A stretch of DNA of 64,000 bases from Plantibacter sp. ME-Dv--P-122b. GTDB lineage: Bacteria; Actinomycetota; Actinomycetes; Actinomycetales; Microbacteriaceae. The notes beneath the pieces were generated by a model. That model was not told the origin of the DNA and made no database searches. It was given only the letters and a program-made list of their open reading frames with translations. Location: positions 124,001-188,000 of the forward strand of contig NZ_JARVSC010000001.1 in the NCBI RefSeq assembly GCF_030209375.1. Direction: 5' to 3'. Shown here one piece after another: positions 55,307 to 63,135 of this stretch (within the stretch, counting starts at the first letter, position 1; each line of letters starts with the position of its first letter). The translations under genes were made by a program, and so were the position numbers.

Positions 55307-55726
55307 ATGCTGGGACGCAAGACCTTCGAACAGCGAGAGGTCGACCAGGCGAAGACGATGATCGCCGCGCTCGTCGCCGGACGCGAGACGCTGGCCGAAG
55401 CCGGAGCGGACCCCGCAGCGCTGGCCGTGGTCGACCCCGAGTTCTTCACCGGCCTCACCCTGGTGCTCGATCGGCCGTTCGTCCACCGAGTGCGCTCGGT
55501 GCTCGGGAAGGGGCCAGGGGCCCTCAACGAGCTCGAACTCATCGTCACGTCGATCCTCGACCACGACCGGGTGTTCACGGTGGGGACCGTGTTGCAGTAC
55601 TCCGAGGGGACGTCGTTCACCGGCCTCGTCCCGGGCGAGACGATCCGGCTGAGCGCCGAGCAGTTCGAGCGCCTCGCCGTCGGCGTCTTCGCCGAGTTGG
55701 AGGAGTTGTTCGTCGAAGCGGTGTGA
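55307..55726 (+). CDS. Hypothetical cytosolic protein, 139 residues
   Basis: A soluble alpha/beta protein beginning MLGRKTFEQREVDQAKTMIA and ending LSAEQFERLAVGVFAELEEL. It has no Cys, no signal peptide and no recognised motif. GAGGAGAC lies before the ATG. It follows the PrsW gene by 87 bases and precedes the DUF1345 gene by 60 in the same direction, so it could be co-transcribed with the latter. Confidence 0.72.
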   Translation: MLGRKTFEQREVDQAKTMIAALVAGRETLAEAGADPAALAVVDPEFFTGLTLVLDRPFVHRVRSVLGKGPGALNELELIVTSILDHDRVFTVGTVLQYSEGTSFTGLVPGETIRLSAEQFERLAVGVFAELEELFVEAV

Positions 55727-55786
55727 GGTGCGGCGTCGGCCGCGAGCCTGCGTCACGCGCTTCGCGGACGGTGCCACGATCAGCTC

Positions 55787-56440
55787 GTGAGCTCATCGAC
55801 GTCCGGAACGATCATGGTGCGGCACGGCGCGAAGCTCCGGTTGACCGTCTCCGCCCTCGTCGGTGTCGCCGTGGGCGTGATCGTCGGCCTGAACTGGTTC
55901 TGGGCGGGTGCGATCCTCGCCGGTTGGGGGACCACGTGCGTGGTCTTCGTCGGTTCCCTCTGGATCCGCATCTGGCGGATGGGCCCGGAGCGGACGCGCG
56001 AACACGCGACCTCGGAGGAGCCCGGGCGAACGACGAGTGAGGTGCTCATCGTGCTCGCGAGTGTCGGGAGCCTCGTGGCCCTGAGTGTCGTCATCCTGCA
56101 GGCGAGGGCGTCCTCCGGGGTCGAGCAGGGCGTGCTCGCCGGGTTCGCGGTCGTGAGCGTGGCGCTCTCCTGGGCGCTCATCCACACGATCTACACCCTG
56201 CGGTACGCGCGCATGTACTTCGCTGCGCCGGAGGGCGGTATCGACTTCAACCAGGAGGAGGCGCCGCAGTACAGCGACTTCGCCTACCTCTCATTCGACC
56301 TCGGCATGACCTACCAGGTCTCGGACACGACGCTGCGGTCCAGCGAGCTGCGTCGCACCGTGCTCAAGCACACGCTGCTGTCGTACCTCTTCGGCTCCGT
56401 GATCCTGGCGACCGTCATCAACCTCGTCGCGGGTCTGTAG
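55787..56440 (+). CDS. DUF1345-family membrane protein
   Basis: A 217-residue protein with four to five TM helices. The conserved blocks WALIHTIYTLRYARMYF and PQYSDFAYLSFDLGMTYQVSD identify DUF1345. The function is unknown. The GTG at 55787 is used here; an ATG at 55814 (MVRHGAK) is an equally reasonable start. Confidence 0.87.
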   Translation: MSSSTSGTIMVRHGAKLRLTVSALVGVAVGVIVGLNWFWAGAILAGWGTTCVVFVGSLWIRIWRMGPERTREHATSEEPGRTTSEVLIVLASVGSLVALSVVILQARASSGVEQGVLAGFAVVSVALSWALIHTIYTLRYARMYFAAPEGGIDFNQEEAPQYSDFAYLSFDLGMTYQVSDTTLRSSELRRTVLKHTLLSYLFGSVILATVINLVAGL

Positions 56441-56562
56441 CGGCGAGACGGACACGCCCTTCGACAGGCGGTTGGATGTCTCCGCCTGTATTGAGCGGAC
56501 GGGGCGGACTCCTCGACCGTCTCTGGTCCTTGACCGATCGAGTTGTCGGACACGGGTCGAGG

Positions 56563-56568
56563 TATACT
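56563..56568 (+). promoter_or_regulatory. -10 element TATACT
   Basis: TATACT lies 12 bases before the ATG at 56581, in a short AT-rich stretch (GGTATACTTACATATTTCAT). A -35 TTGTCG at 56543 has a spacer of only 14 bases, so the -35 is uncertain. The start point would be within about six bases of the ATG. Confidence 0.5.
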
Positions 56569-56580
56569 TACATATTTCAT

Positions 56581-56988
56581 ATGTGCAAGAGGATTGGGCA
56601 TGTGAGGATACGCTCGCGGTTGATGCGAGTGTGCCTCGTCGTTGGTCTCCTGGCTGCGCCAGTTCAGTTTGGAACGGCGGACGGCGGCTCCATGGTCGCG
56701 GTGTTCCAAGGGATCGGCGTATGGGCGATAGCCCGCCTGTCACGCGGTGCAACGGAGCCGAACACGTCGCGCGATTGGTGGCGTCTGACGGAACGAGCTT
56801 CGATGAGCACTCTCGCTGCCCTGCTATCCGGTCTCGCGACGGTCAGCATCATCGTCTACGGGGCCCACTGGGGCGCGACTGGAGAACTCATCTCGCGATC
56901 GTGTGTTGGAGCGGCCTTGACTGCGTTGTTCATCGTGTCGGCTATTGGACTGCGTCGTCACCGGCCTAGCCCGAGCGATGACGGATGA
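56581..56988 (+). CDS. Small membrane protein of atypical composition
   Basis: A 135-residue protein (MCKRIGHVRIRSRLMRV start) with hydrophobic segments at about residues 14-26, 38-52, 74-92 and 105-120. GC content and codon use are visibly lower than neighbours, suggesting recent acquisition. The frame is open back to 56476, but the -10 at 56563 and lack of a ribosome site favour the ATG at 56581. I recognise no family. Confidence 0.55.
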   Translation: MCKRIGHVRIRSRLMRVCLVVGLLAAPVQFGTADGGSMVAVFQGIGVWAIARLSRGATEPNTSRDWWRLTERASMSTLAALLSGLATVSIIVYGAHWGATGELISRSCVGAALTALFIVSAIGLRRHRPSPSDDG

Positions 56989-57059
56989 GCCCCGCGAACG
57001 ACGACTGCGCAGCCCGGCGGACCGGACTGCGCAGCGTGGTGGTGCAGGAACCGAGCGGA

Positions 57060-57641
57060 CTACTCCTGGACGATCACGAGGTCGGCGAGGGGACGACGCT
57101 CACGCGGAGCGGTCTCGCGGTCGCGGAGCATGCCCTCGGGCAGGAGCTCGGGGTCGCCGAGCTCGCCGAGAGCGGTGACGGTGAACGGCACGAGGCCGTC
57201 CGGCAGCGAGAACGCCTCCCGGATGCCGTCGGCGGAGAAACCGGCCATCTGGTGCGCGAAGAGACCGTCGCTGTGGGCCTGGATGCTCAGGTGCGCCATC
57301 GCCTGGCCGAGGTCGTAGATCGCCCAGGGGCGCTCGTTGCCCTCGTCGTCGAGGGTCTCGGCGACGGCGACGATGAGCGCGCCGGCCTGCGCTGCCCAAC
57401 CGCGGTTGAAGGCCACCAGCTGCTCAGCGATCGTGTCGAACGTGGCGGTGCCCTTGGTGCCGACGATGAACCGCCACGGCTGCACGTTGTTGGCGCTCGG
57501 CGACCAACGCGCGGCTTCGAGCGCCGAGGCCATCTTCGCGGCGGCGACAGGCTCACTCACGAAGGCGCGGGGGCTCCAGCGGTCGGCGAGGACGTCGAGG
57601 ATGGGGGCGTCGGTCTGGGCGGTACGGGTGACGATGGACAT
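57060..57641 (-). CDS. Nitroreductase-family protein
   Basis: A 193-residue FMN-dependent nitroreductase-like enzyme. The N-terminal RWSPRAFVSEPV and ARWSPSANNVQPWRFIVG are the FMN-phosphate and ring-binding blocks; AIYDLGQAMAHLSIQAHSDG is the dimer helix. It reduces quinones or nitro compounds with NAD(P)H; the substrate is unknown. The start MSIVTRTA is at 57641; it is downstream of acs on the same strand, 80 bases after a small palindrome. Confidence 0.9.
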   Translation of the reverse strand: MSIVTRTAQTDAPILDVLADRWSPRAFVSEPVAAAKMASALEAARWSPSANNVQPWRFIVGTKGTATFDTIAEQLVAFNRGWAAQAGALIVAVAETLDDEGNERPWAIYDLGQAMAHLSIQAHSDGLFAHQMAGFSADGIREAFSLPDGLVPFTVTALGELGDPELLPEGMLRDRETAPRERRPLADLVIVQE

Positions 57642-57697
57642 GCGGTCTCCAAGCGAAACAAGGGAAGTGGACAGAGGTTGCGTCGCCATTGACGATG

Positions 57698-57711
57698 GAT
57701 GCAACTGCATC
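57698..57711. promoter_or_regulatory. Palindrome upstream of the nitroreductase gene
   Basis: GATGCA-AC-TGCATC is a 6-bp inverted repeat spaced by two bases, 57 bases before the nitroreductase start and just beyond the acs stop region. It resembles a small-regulator operator; no regulator gene is adjacent. Confidence 0.4.
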
Positions 57712-57721
57712 GATCGGGGCG

Positions 57722-59818
57722 CTATTCCCGGGCTCGAGGGGTCCGTGCAGCAGTGACGATCTCGGCGATCCGGTGCGAGGCCGCTTCGTCCTGCAGCGAC
57801 GTCGTGTCGCCGAGGGGCCGCTGGTCGACGATGTCGCCGAGCAGACGCCGCATGATCTTCCCCGAGCGGGTCTTCGGGAGGTCTGGGACCACGAACACGT
57901 CGCGAGGCTTCGCGATCGGGCCGATCTCGTTCGCCACGTGGGAGCGCAGTGCCTCGCGGAGTGCCGCAGAGCGCTCCAACCAGTACGCCTCGCCGTCGGC
58001 CTCGGACCCGTGGGACCGGGAGGACGGGATGACGAACGCGGCGATCGCGCTCCCCGTGATCGGGTCGTGCACGCCGACCACGCCGGCCTCGCCCACGTGG
58101 GGATGCGACACGAGGGCCGACTCGATCTCGATGGTCGACAGGCGGTGGCCCGAGACGTTGATGACGTCGTCGACGCGTCCGAGGACCCAGATGTCGCCGT
58201 CCTCGTCCCACTTCGCGCCGTCGCCGGAGAAGAAGTAGCCCTGTTTCCAGTACTTCGCCCAGTACGAGTCGCGGTAGCGCTCCGGGTTGCCCCAGACCGT
58301 GCGCGCGAGCGACGGCCCGAAGCGGCTGACGACGAGGTACCCGCCGGAGCCGAAGGGCACCGTCTCGCCGTCCTCATCGACGACCAGCGCCTCCAGGCCG
58401 GGGAGTGCACGGCTGCCGGAACCCGGCTTGATCGTGGTCGCGCCGGGGAGCGGTGCGATGACGGCCGACCCCGTCTCCGACTGCCACCAGGTGTCGACGA
58501 CCGGGGTCTCGCCGCGCCCGATGCGCTCGCGGAACCACATCCAGGCCTCGGGGTTGATCGCCTCGCCGACGGTGCCGAGGAGCCGGAGGCTCGAGAGGTC
58601 GTACTCGGCGGGTGGCCCCTCGGGGAACCACGTCATGAGGGTCCGGATGAGTGTGGGCGCCGTGTAGTACGTCGTCACGCCGTAGCGCTCGATGATCTCG
58701 AAGTGCCGTGCCTGGTGCGGGGTGTTCGGCGTGCCCTCGTAGATCACCTGGGTGAGCCCGTTCGAGAGCGGACCGTAGATCTCATAGGTGTGCGCCGTGA
58801 CCCAGGCGAGGTCAGCGGTGCACCAGTGGACGTCGTCATCTTTGGCGTCGAAGATCGCCCAGTGGGTCCAGGACGCCTGTGTGAGATAGCCACCCGAGGT
58901 GTGGACGAGTCCCTTGGGCTTCCCGGTGGTGCCGCTCGTGTAGATGATGAAGAGCGGGTTCTCCGCATCGAACGCCTCGGCTTCGTGGGTGTCGGCGGCG
59001 ACACCCACGGTGTCGTGCCACCAGACGTCGCGACCGGGGGTCCAGGGCACGTTCGGCGTCTCGTCGCCCGTGCGCGCGACGACGAGCACGTGCTCGACGG
59101 ACGGCACACCGTCGACGGCGGCGTCGGCGTTCTGCTTGACCGGCACGGCCGTACCACGGCGGTACTGGCCGTCGGTGGTGATGAGCAGCTTGGCCTCGGT
59201 GTCCTCCACCCGGAATCGCAGCGCCTCGGCCGAGAACCCACCGAACACGAGGGAGTGGATGGCGCCGATGCGGGCGACCGCGAGGGTGGCGATGACCGTC
59301 TCGGGGATGACCGGCAGGTAGATGACGACGCGGTCGCCCTGGCCGATGCCGAGTGCCATCAGGGCGTTGGCCGCCTTCGCGACCTCGCGCTGCAACTCGG
59401 CGTAGGTGATGGAGCGGCGGTCGCCTGGCTCTCCCTCGAAGTGGAGGGCCACTTTGTCGCCTCGTCCGGCGTCGACGTGCCGGTCGACGCAGTTGACCGC
59501 CACGTTGAGCGTCCCCCCGGCGAACCAGGTGGCGGCCGGGACGGTGAGTTCGGGCTCGGGGTCCGATGGGTCGGACCCTTCGACCGGCCGAGCCGGGTCC
59601 CAGGTGTGTGCCGTCTCCCACGGGGTGACCCAGTCGAGGCGTCGAGCCTGCTCCTCCCAGAACGCCACCGGGTCGGCGGCCGCGCGAGCCCATTCCTCCG
59701 GGCCGACGTTCGCCGTGCGGGCGAGGTCGGCCGGCGGAGCGTAGCTGCGGGTCTCGGCGAGGAGGTTCGCGATGGTGGCGGCGGGCGCCGCGGACGTCGA
59801 TCCATCAGTGGGAGGCAT
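57722..59818 (-). CDS. acs: Acetyl-CoA synthetase (AMP-forming)
   Basis: A 698-residue Acs. The adenylation motif FIIYTSGTTGKPKGLVH, WWQSETGSAVIAP, and GRVDDVINVSGHRLSTIEIE are all present. The regulated lysine lies in TRSGKIMRRLL (Lys654), where acetylation inactivates the enzyme in other bacteria. It makes acetyl-CoA from acetate, ATP and CoA. It is about 45 residues longer than the E. coli enzyme, with extra residues at the N-terminus (TSAAPAATIANLL). It is divergent from the quinone oxidoreductase gene. Confidence 0.96.
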   Translation of the reverse strand: MPPTDGSTSAAPAATIANLLAETRSYAPPADLARTANVGPEEWARAAADPVAFWEEQARRLDWVTPWETAHTWDPARPVEGSDPSDPEPELTVPAATWFAGGTLNVAVNCVDRHVDAGRGDKVALHFEGEPGDRRSITYAELQREVAKAANALMALGIGQGDRVVIYLPVIPETVIATLAVARIGAIHSLVFGGFSAEALRFRVEDTEAKLLITTDGQYRRGTAVPVKQNADAAVDGVPSVEHVLVVARTGDETPNVPWTPGRDVWWHDTVGVAADTHEAEAFDAENPLFIIYTSGTTGKPKGLVHTSGGYLTQASWTHWAIFDAKDDDVHWCTADLAWVTAHTYEIYGPLSNGLTQVIYEGTPNTPHQARHFEIIERYGVTTYYTAPTLIRTLMTWFPEGPPAEYDLSSLRLLGTVGEAINPEAWMWFRERIGRGETPVVDTWWQSETGSAVIAPLPGATTIKPGSGSRALPGLEALVVDEDGETVPFGSGGYLVVSRFGPSLARTVWGNPERYRDSYWAKYWKQGYFFSGDGAKWDEDGDIWVLGRVDDVINVSGHRLSTIEIESALVSHPHVGEAGVVGVHDPITGSAIAAFVIPSSRSHGSEADGEAYWLERSAALREALRSHVANEIGPIAKPRDVFVVPDLPKTRSGKIMRRLLGDIVDQRPLGDTTSLQDEAASHRIAEIVTAARTPRARE

Positions 59819-59992
59819 GCTGCAACGCTACGCGGGAGGCCGGGGCCCATGCCATCCGCGGGTCATGCGGCGTCATGGTGCGGGGGTTCCGAGGGGCTGT
59901 GGAGGAGCGTCGGGAGTAGCCTCGAAGGGCTGCCGCGTTGCGCGGCGGACGTCGATCAGAGGTGCGCAGGCGCGTCTCGGGAAGGGAACGAC

Positions 59993-60934
59993 ATGGCGAC
60001 CGTCATCCAGTACCAGGAGCTCGGCTCGGCCGACGTCCTCGAGCTCGTCGAGGTGCCGACGCCTCAGGCGGGCCCCGGCGAACTCGTCGTCGAGGTGCGC
60101 GCCGCGGGCGTGAACCCGATCGACTGGAAGCTCCGCAGTGGTGTCCGCGGCGGCGAGCTGCACGGCACCCGACGTGTCGGAAGCGACGGCGCCGGGGTCG
60201 TCGTCGAGGTCGGCGACGGCGTCGAGGGCTGGTCGATCGGCGACGAGGTCGTGGTCGTCAACGCGTCCGGGACGTACGCGACCCACGTCGTCGTCACGCC
60301 CGACCAGATCATCCGCAAACCGGAGGCCATCTCCTTCGAAGAGGCGGCGGCGATCGGCATCCCCGTGAGCACGGCCTACCAGGCGCTCCGGTCGCTCGGC
60401 GTGACCGAGGGGACGACCCTCCTGATCCACGGCGGATCGGGCTCGGTGGGGCACGCCGCCGTGCAGTTCGCCGTGGCCTGGGGAGCGACCGTCGTCGCCA
60501 CCGCGAGCGAGGGCAACCACGCACGCCTGCGGGAGCTCGGGGCGATCCCCGTCACCTATGGTCCCGGGCTCGTTGAGCGCGTGCGCGAGGCGGCCCCGCA
60601 GGGCGTCGACCGCGTGCTCGACGCCGTCGGCACCGACGAGGCGCTCGAGGCCTCGTTCGAGCTGGTCGACGACCGGCAGCACATCGGCACGATCGTCGTC
60701 GGTGCGAAGGCGGCCGACCTCGGGATCCAGGCGTGGTCCGGAGGCAACCCGCTCCCGCTCACGGCGCAAGAGCAGGCCTGGCGGGCGGAGGCGATCCCGG
60801 CGGTCGCGTCCCTCGTCGAACAGGGGCGCTTCAGCTTCGAGCTCGGCACCGTCCGGCCCCTCGCCGAGGCCGCCGAGGCGCACCGCGAGAGCGAGTCGGG
60901 CCACCCGAGCGGGAAGCTCATCCTCGTCCCCTGA
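59993..60934 (+). CDS. NADP-dependent quinone oxidoreductase-like protein (MDR family)
   Basis: A 313-residue medium-chain dehydrogenase/reductase without the catalytic zinc ligands. GVNPIDWKLRSG is the family substrate-site block and LIHGGSGSVGHAAVQFAVAWGA the cofactor loop. It probably reduces quinones or enones with NADPH. GGGAAGGGA lies before the ATG. The 174-base divergent gap with acs shows no clear operator. Confidence 0.9.
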   Translation: MATVIQYQELGSADVLELVEVPTPQAGPGELVVEVRAAGVNPIDWKLRSGVRGGELHGTRRVGSDGAGVVVEVGDGVEGWSIGDEVVVVNASGTYATHVVVTPDQIIRKPEAISFEEAAAIGIPVSTAYQALRSLGVTEGTTLLIHGGSGSVGHAAVQFAVAWGATVVATASEGNHARLRELGAIPVTYGPGLVERVREAAPQGVDRVLDAVGTDEALEASFELVDDRQHIGTIVVGAKAADLGIQAWSGGNPLPLTAQEQAWRAEAIPAVASLVEQGRFSFELGTVRPLAEAAEAHRESESGHPSGKLILVP

Positions 60935-60937
60935 GTG

Positions 60938-61075
60938 CCCTTCGACAGGCTCAGGGACCGGGATGAGGCCGGGATCGGGGGAGTCGGCCGGGTGCCCTTC
61001 GACAGGCTCAGGGACCGGGATGAGGACAGGACCGGGGGAGTCGACCGAGTGCCCTTCGGCAGGCTCAGGGACCGG
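60938..61075 (+). repeat. Three tandem 57-bp repeats carrying CCCTTCGACAGGCTCAGGGA
   Basis: Copies begin at 60938, 60995 and 61052, an exact 57-base period. Each starts CCCTTCG(A/G)CAGGCTCAGGGA and continues with a diverging GGGATGAGG...GGGGGAGTCG(G/A)CCG spacer. They lie between the oxidoreductase (+) and the acidic-protein gene (-) and begin four bases after the oxidoreductase stop. Confidence 0.88.
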
Positions 61076-61085
61076 TGGGGGTTCC

Positions 61086-61427
61086 CTACTCCGGACCCTC
61101 GCCGAAGCTGTCGCCGACGGGAGCGCGGTCGGCGAGGTCGTCCTGGTCGTCCAGGTCCTCGACCGCGTCCTCGGTGTCCGCGTCGTCGAGCCCGGCATCG
61201 CCGACGACGTCGTCTCCGCCGACACCGTCACCGGCGTTGCTCAGGCCGCCGTCGCCGGGGGCCGCGTCGTCGGCCGATCGGTCGACCGCACCGCCGTCGG
61301 GCACGATACCGCCGACCGAGCTGTCGGTCTGGTCTTCACCTGGCACGTGTGCCTGGGCACCAGGGCCGCCGTGGGCCAGGGCGTCTCGTTGGGCGTCTGC
61401 TGCTGCTGGATCCATGGGGTTGCTCAT
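61086..61427 (-). CDS. Acidic, probably disordered small protein
   Basis: A 113-residue protein with about one quarter Asp/Glu, plus Gly and Ala, and no aromatic core (DTEDAVEDLDDQDDLADRAP). It begins MSNPMDPAAADAQRDALAHG. No family is recognised. Coding is plausible from the ATG context and lack of a better frame, but composition this biased can also arise by chance in GC-rich DNA. It is enclosed by two arrays of the same short repeat. Confidence 0.5.
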   Translation of the reverse strand: MSNPMDPAAADAQRDALAHGGPGAQAHVPGEDQTDSSVGGIVPDGGAVDRSADDAAPGDGGLSNAGDGVGGDDVVGDAGLDDADTEDAVEDLDDQDDLADRAPVGDSFGEGPE

Positions 61428-61531
61428 GATGGCAGCGTAGAACGGACGCGGCGTCCCGGCGGGGGCTTGGCTCCGGCGGGCTCGACGCCTATCCTCCGCG
61501 CTTGACGACGGACCGGACGCGGTGTCGAGGG

Positions 61532-61593
61532 CCCTTCGACAGGCTCAGGGACCGGGGCAGGCTCAGGGACCGGGGCAGGCTCAGGGACCGGGG
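61532..61593 (+). repeat. 18-bp tandem array of CAGGCTCAGGGACCGGGG
   Basis: One full CCCTTCGACAGGCTCAGGGA copy at 61532 runs into three exact 18-base units starting at 61540, 61558 and 61576. It ends five bases before the threonine synthase stop codon region, between two minus-strand genes. Confidence 0.88.
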
Positions 61594-61597
61594 TGGG

Positions 61598-63043
61598 TCA
61601 GCGGCCGGTGTGCTGCGCGATGATCGCCTTGATGCGGTCGACGTCGGCCGGCACGATCTCGAAGCGCTGCTCGAGCCCCTCGATGCCCTCGAACGCCTCG
61701 GGTCGCTCCGGCTCCTCGCCGAGCGCCTCGCGGACGATCTCGGCGAACTTCGCCGGCAGCGCGGTCTCGAGGACGAGCATCGGGACGCCCTCGCGCAGGT
61801 GGCGGCGGGCGACCGTGACGCCGTCGGCGGTGTGCGGGTCGATCGTGACGCCGTAGCGCTTGTGGACGTCGCGGATGGTGGCGACGCGGTCGGCGTGCGT
61901 GCTGCGACCGGAGACGAAGCCGAACTCGCTGATCCGCTCGAACTCGGGCGTCCCGGAGAGGTCGAATCCGCCCTCCTCGTCGAGGGACCGGAACAGCTCA
62001 CCGAGGCGGGTCGCGTCCTGACCGACGAGGTCGTAGAGGAAACGCTCGAAGTTCGACGCCTTCGAGATGTCCATGCTCGGGCTGGAGGTGTGGTGCGTCT
62101 CGGCCGCCGAGCGCGGGCGGTACACGCCCGTGCGGAAGAACTCGTCGAGGACGTCGTTCTCGTTCGTCGCGACGACGAGCTGGTCGATCGGGAGGCCCAT
62201 GGAGCGGGCGATGTGCCCGGCGCAGACGTTGCCGAAGTTGCCGGACGGCACCGAGAACGACACCTTCTGGCCCGGGCCGTCGGTTGCGAGCAGCCAACCG
62301 TGCACGTAGTACACGACCTGCGCGACGACGCGGGCCCAGTTGATCGAGTTGACCGTACCGACGGCGTGCAGCGCCTTGAACGGAGCGTCCTTCGAGACGG
62401 CCTTCACGATGTCCTGGCAGTCGTCGAAGTTGCCCTCGACGGCGAGGTTCACGATGTTGTCGTCCTGGAGGCTGAACATCTGCGCGCGCTGGAAGCTGCT
62501 CATGCGGCCGTGCGGGCTCAGCATGATGACGCGGATACCGGCCTTGCCGCGCATGGCGTGCTCGGCCGCGCTCCCGGTGTCGCCGGAGGTCGCGCCGAGG
62601 ATGTTGAGCTCGTCGCCGCTCTTCGCGAGCGTGTACTCGAAGAGGTTGCCGAGCAGCTGCATCGCCATGTCCTTGAAGGCGAGCGTCGGGCCGTTCGAGA
62701 GGCCGAGGAGCTGCAGCTCGGTGCCGCCCTCCTCGCCGAGGGTGCGCAGCGGGGTGATGAGTGAGGCGTCGTCGCCGGCGCGACCGTTCGAGTACACCTT
62801 GGCCGTGTAGGTGCGACGGGTGATGTCCTGGAGGTCGGCTGCGGGGATGTCGTCGGCGAACTTCGATAGCACGGCGAACGCGAGGTCGGCGTACGACAGC
62901 TCCCGCCACGACTCGAGCTCGTCAGCGGTGAGCTGCGGGTATTCGGCCGGGAGGTAGAGGCCGCCGTCCGGGGCGAGCCCGCCGAGGAGGATGTCCGAGA
63001 AGTGCTGGGGCAGGTCGTGGCCCCGCGTCGACTGATAGTGCAT
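61598..63043 (-). CDS. thrC: Threonine synthase
   Basis: A 481-residue fold-type II PLP enzyme of the longer ThrC class. HYQSTRGHDLPQHFSDILLG opens the protein; the PLP lysine is in PTLAFKDMAMQLLG, with ATSGDTGSAAEHAM and VPSGNFGNVCAGHIARSMG as phosphate-binding loops. It converts O-phosphohomoserine to threonine. The start at 63043 matches the family; an ATG at 63058 is possible. It follows the partial threonine aldolase gene on the same strand by 92 bases. Confidence 0.95.
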   Translation of the reverse strand: MHYQSTRGHDLPQHFSDILLGGLAPDGGLYLPAEYPQLTADELESWRELSYADLAFAVLSKFADDIPAADLQDITRRTYTAKVYSNGRAGDDASLITPLRTLGEEGGTELQLLGLSNGPTLAFKDMAMQLLGNLFEYTLAKSGDELNILGATSGDTGSAAEHAMRGKAGIRVIMLSPHGRMSSFQRAQMFSLQDDNIVNLAVEGNFDDCQDIVKAVSKDAPFKALHAVGTVNSINWARVVAQVVYYVHGWLLATDGPGQKVSFSVPSGNFGNVCAGHIARSMGLPIDQLVVATNENDVLDEFFRTGVYRPRSAAETHHTSSPSMDISKASNFERFLYDLVGQDATRLGELFRSLDEEGGFDLSGTPEFERISEFGFVSGRSTHADRVATIRDVHKRYGVTIDPHTADGVTVARRHLREGVPMLVLETALPAKFAEIVREALGEEPERPEAFEGIEGLEQRFEIVPADVDRIKAIIAQHTGR

Positions 63044-63060
63044 GACCGTCTCTCTCATCC

Positions 63061-63083
63061 GGTTGGAAGCCCGATCTCCAACC
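63061..63083. promoter_or_regulatory. Inverted repeat upstream of thrC
   Basis: GGTTGGA and TCCAACC are 7-bp perfect arms around nine bases, 18-40 bases upstream of the thrC start. It could be an operator or a leader hairpin affecting translation; no Thr-rich leader peptide is seen. Confidence 0.4.
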
Positions 63084-63135
63084 TTGCCATATCGGGGGTC
63101 GACGCGCAGAGGCCCGCCGTCATCGTGACCGGCCG

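Noticed and set aside
57689-59992. An N-terminal extension of the quinone oxidoreductase
   Set aside because: It runs antisense through acetyl-CoA synthetase. The family start and the ribosome site are at 59993.
60938-61075. Possible CRISPR array
   Set aside because: There are only three units with a 57-base period, but the repeat part is a dispersed genomic repeat, the intervening segments are similar to each other rather than unique, and no cas gene is present.
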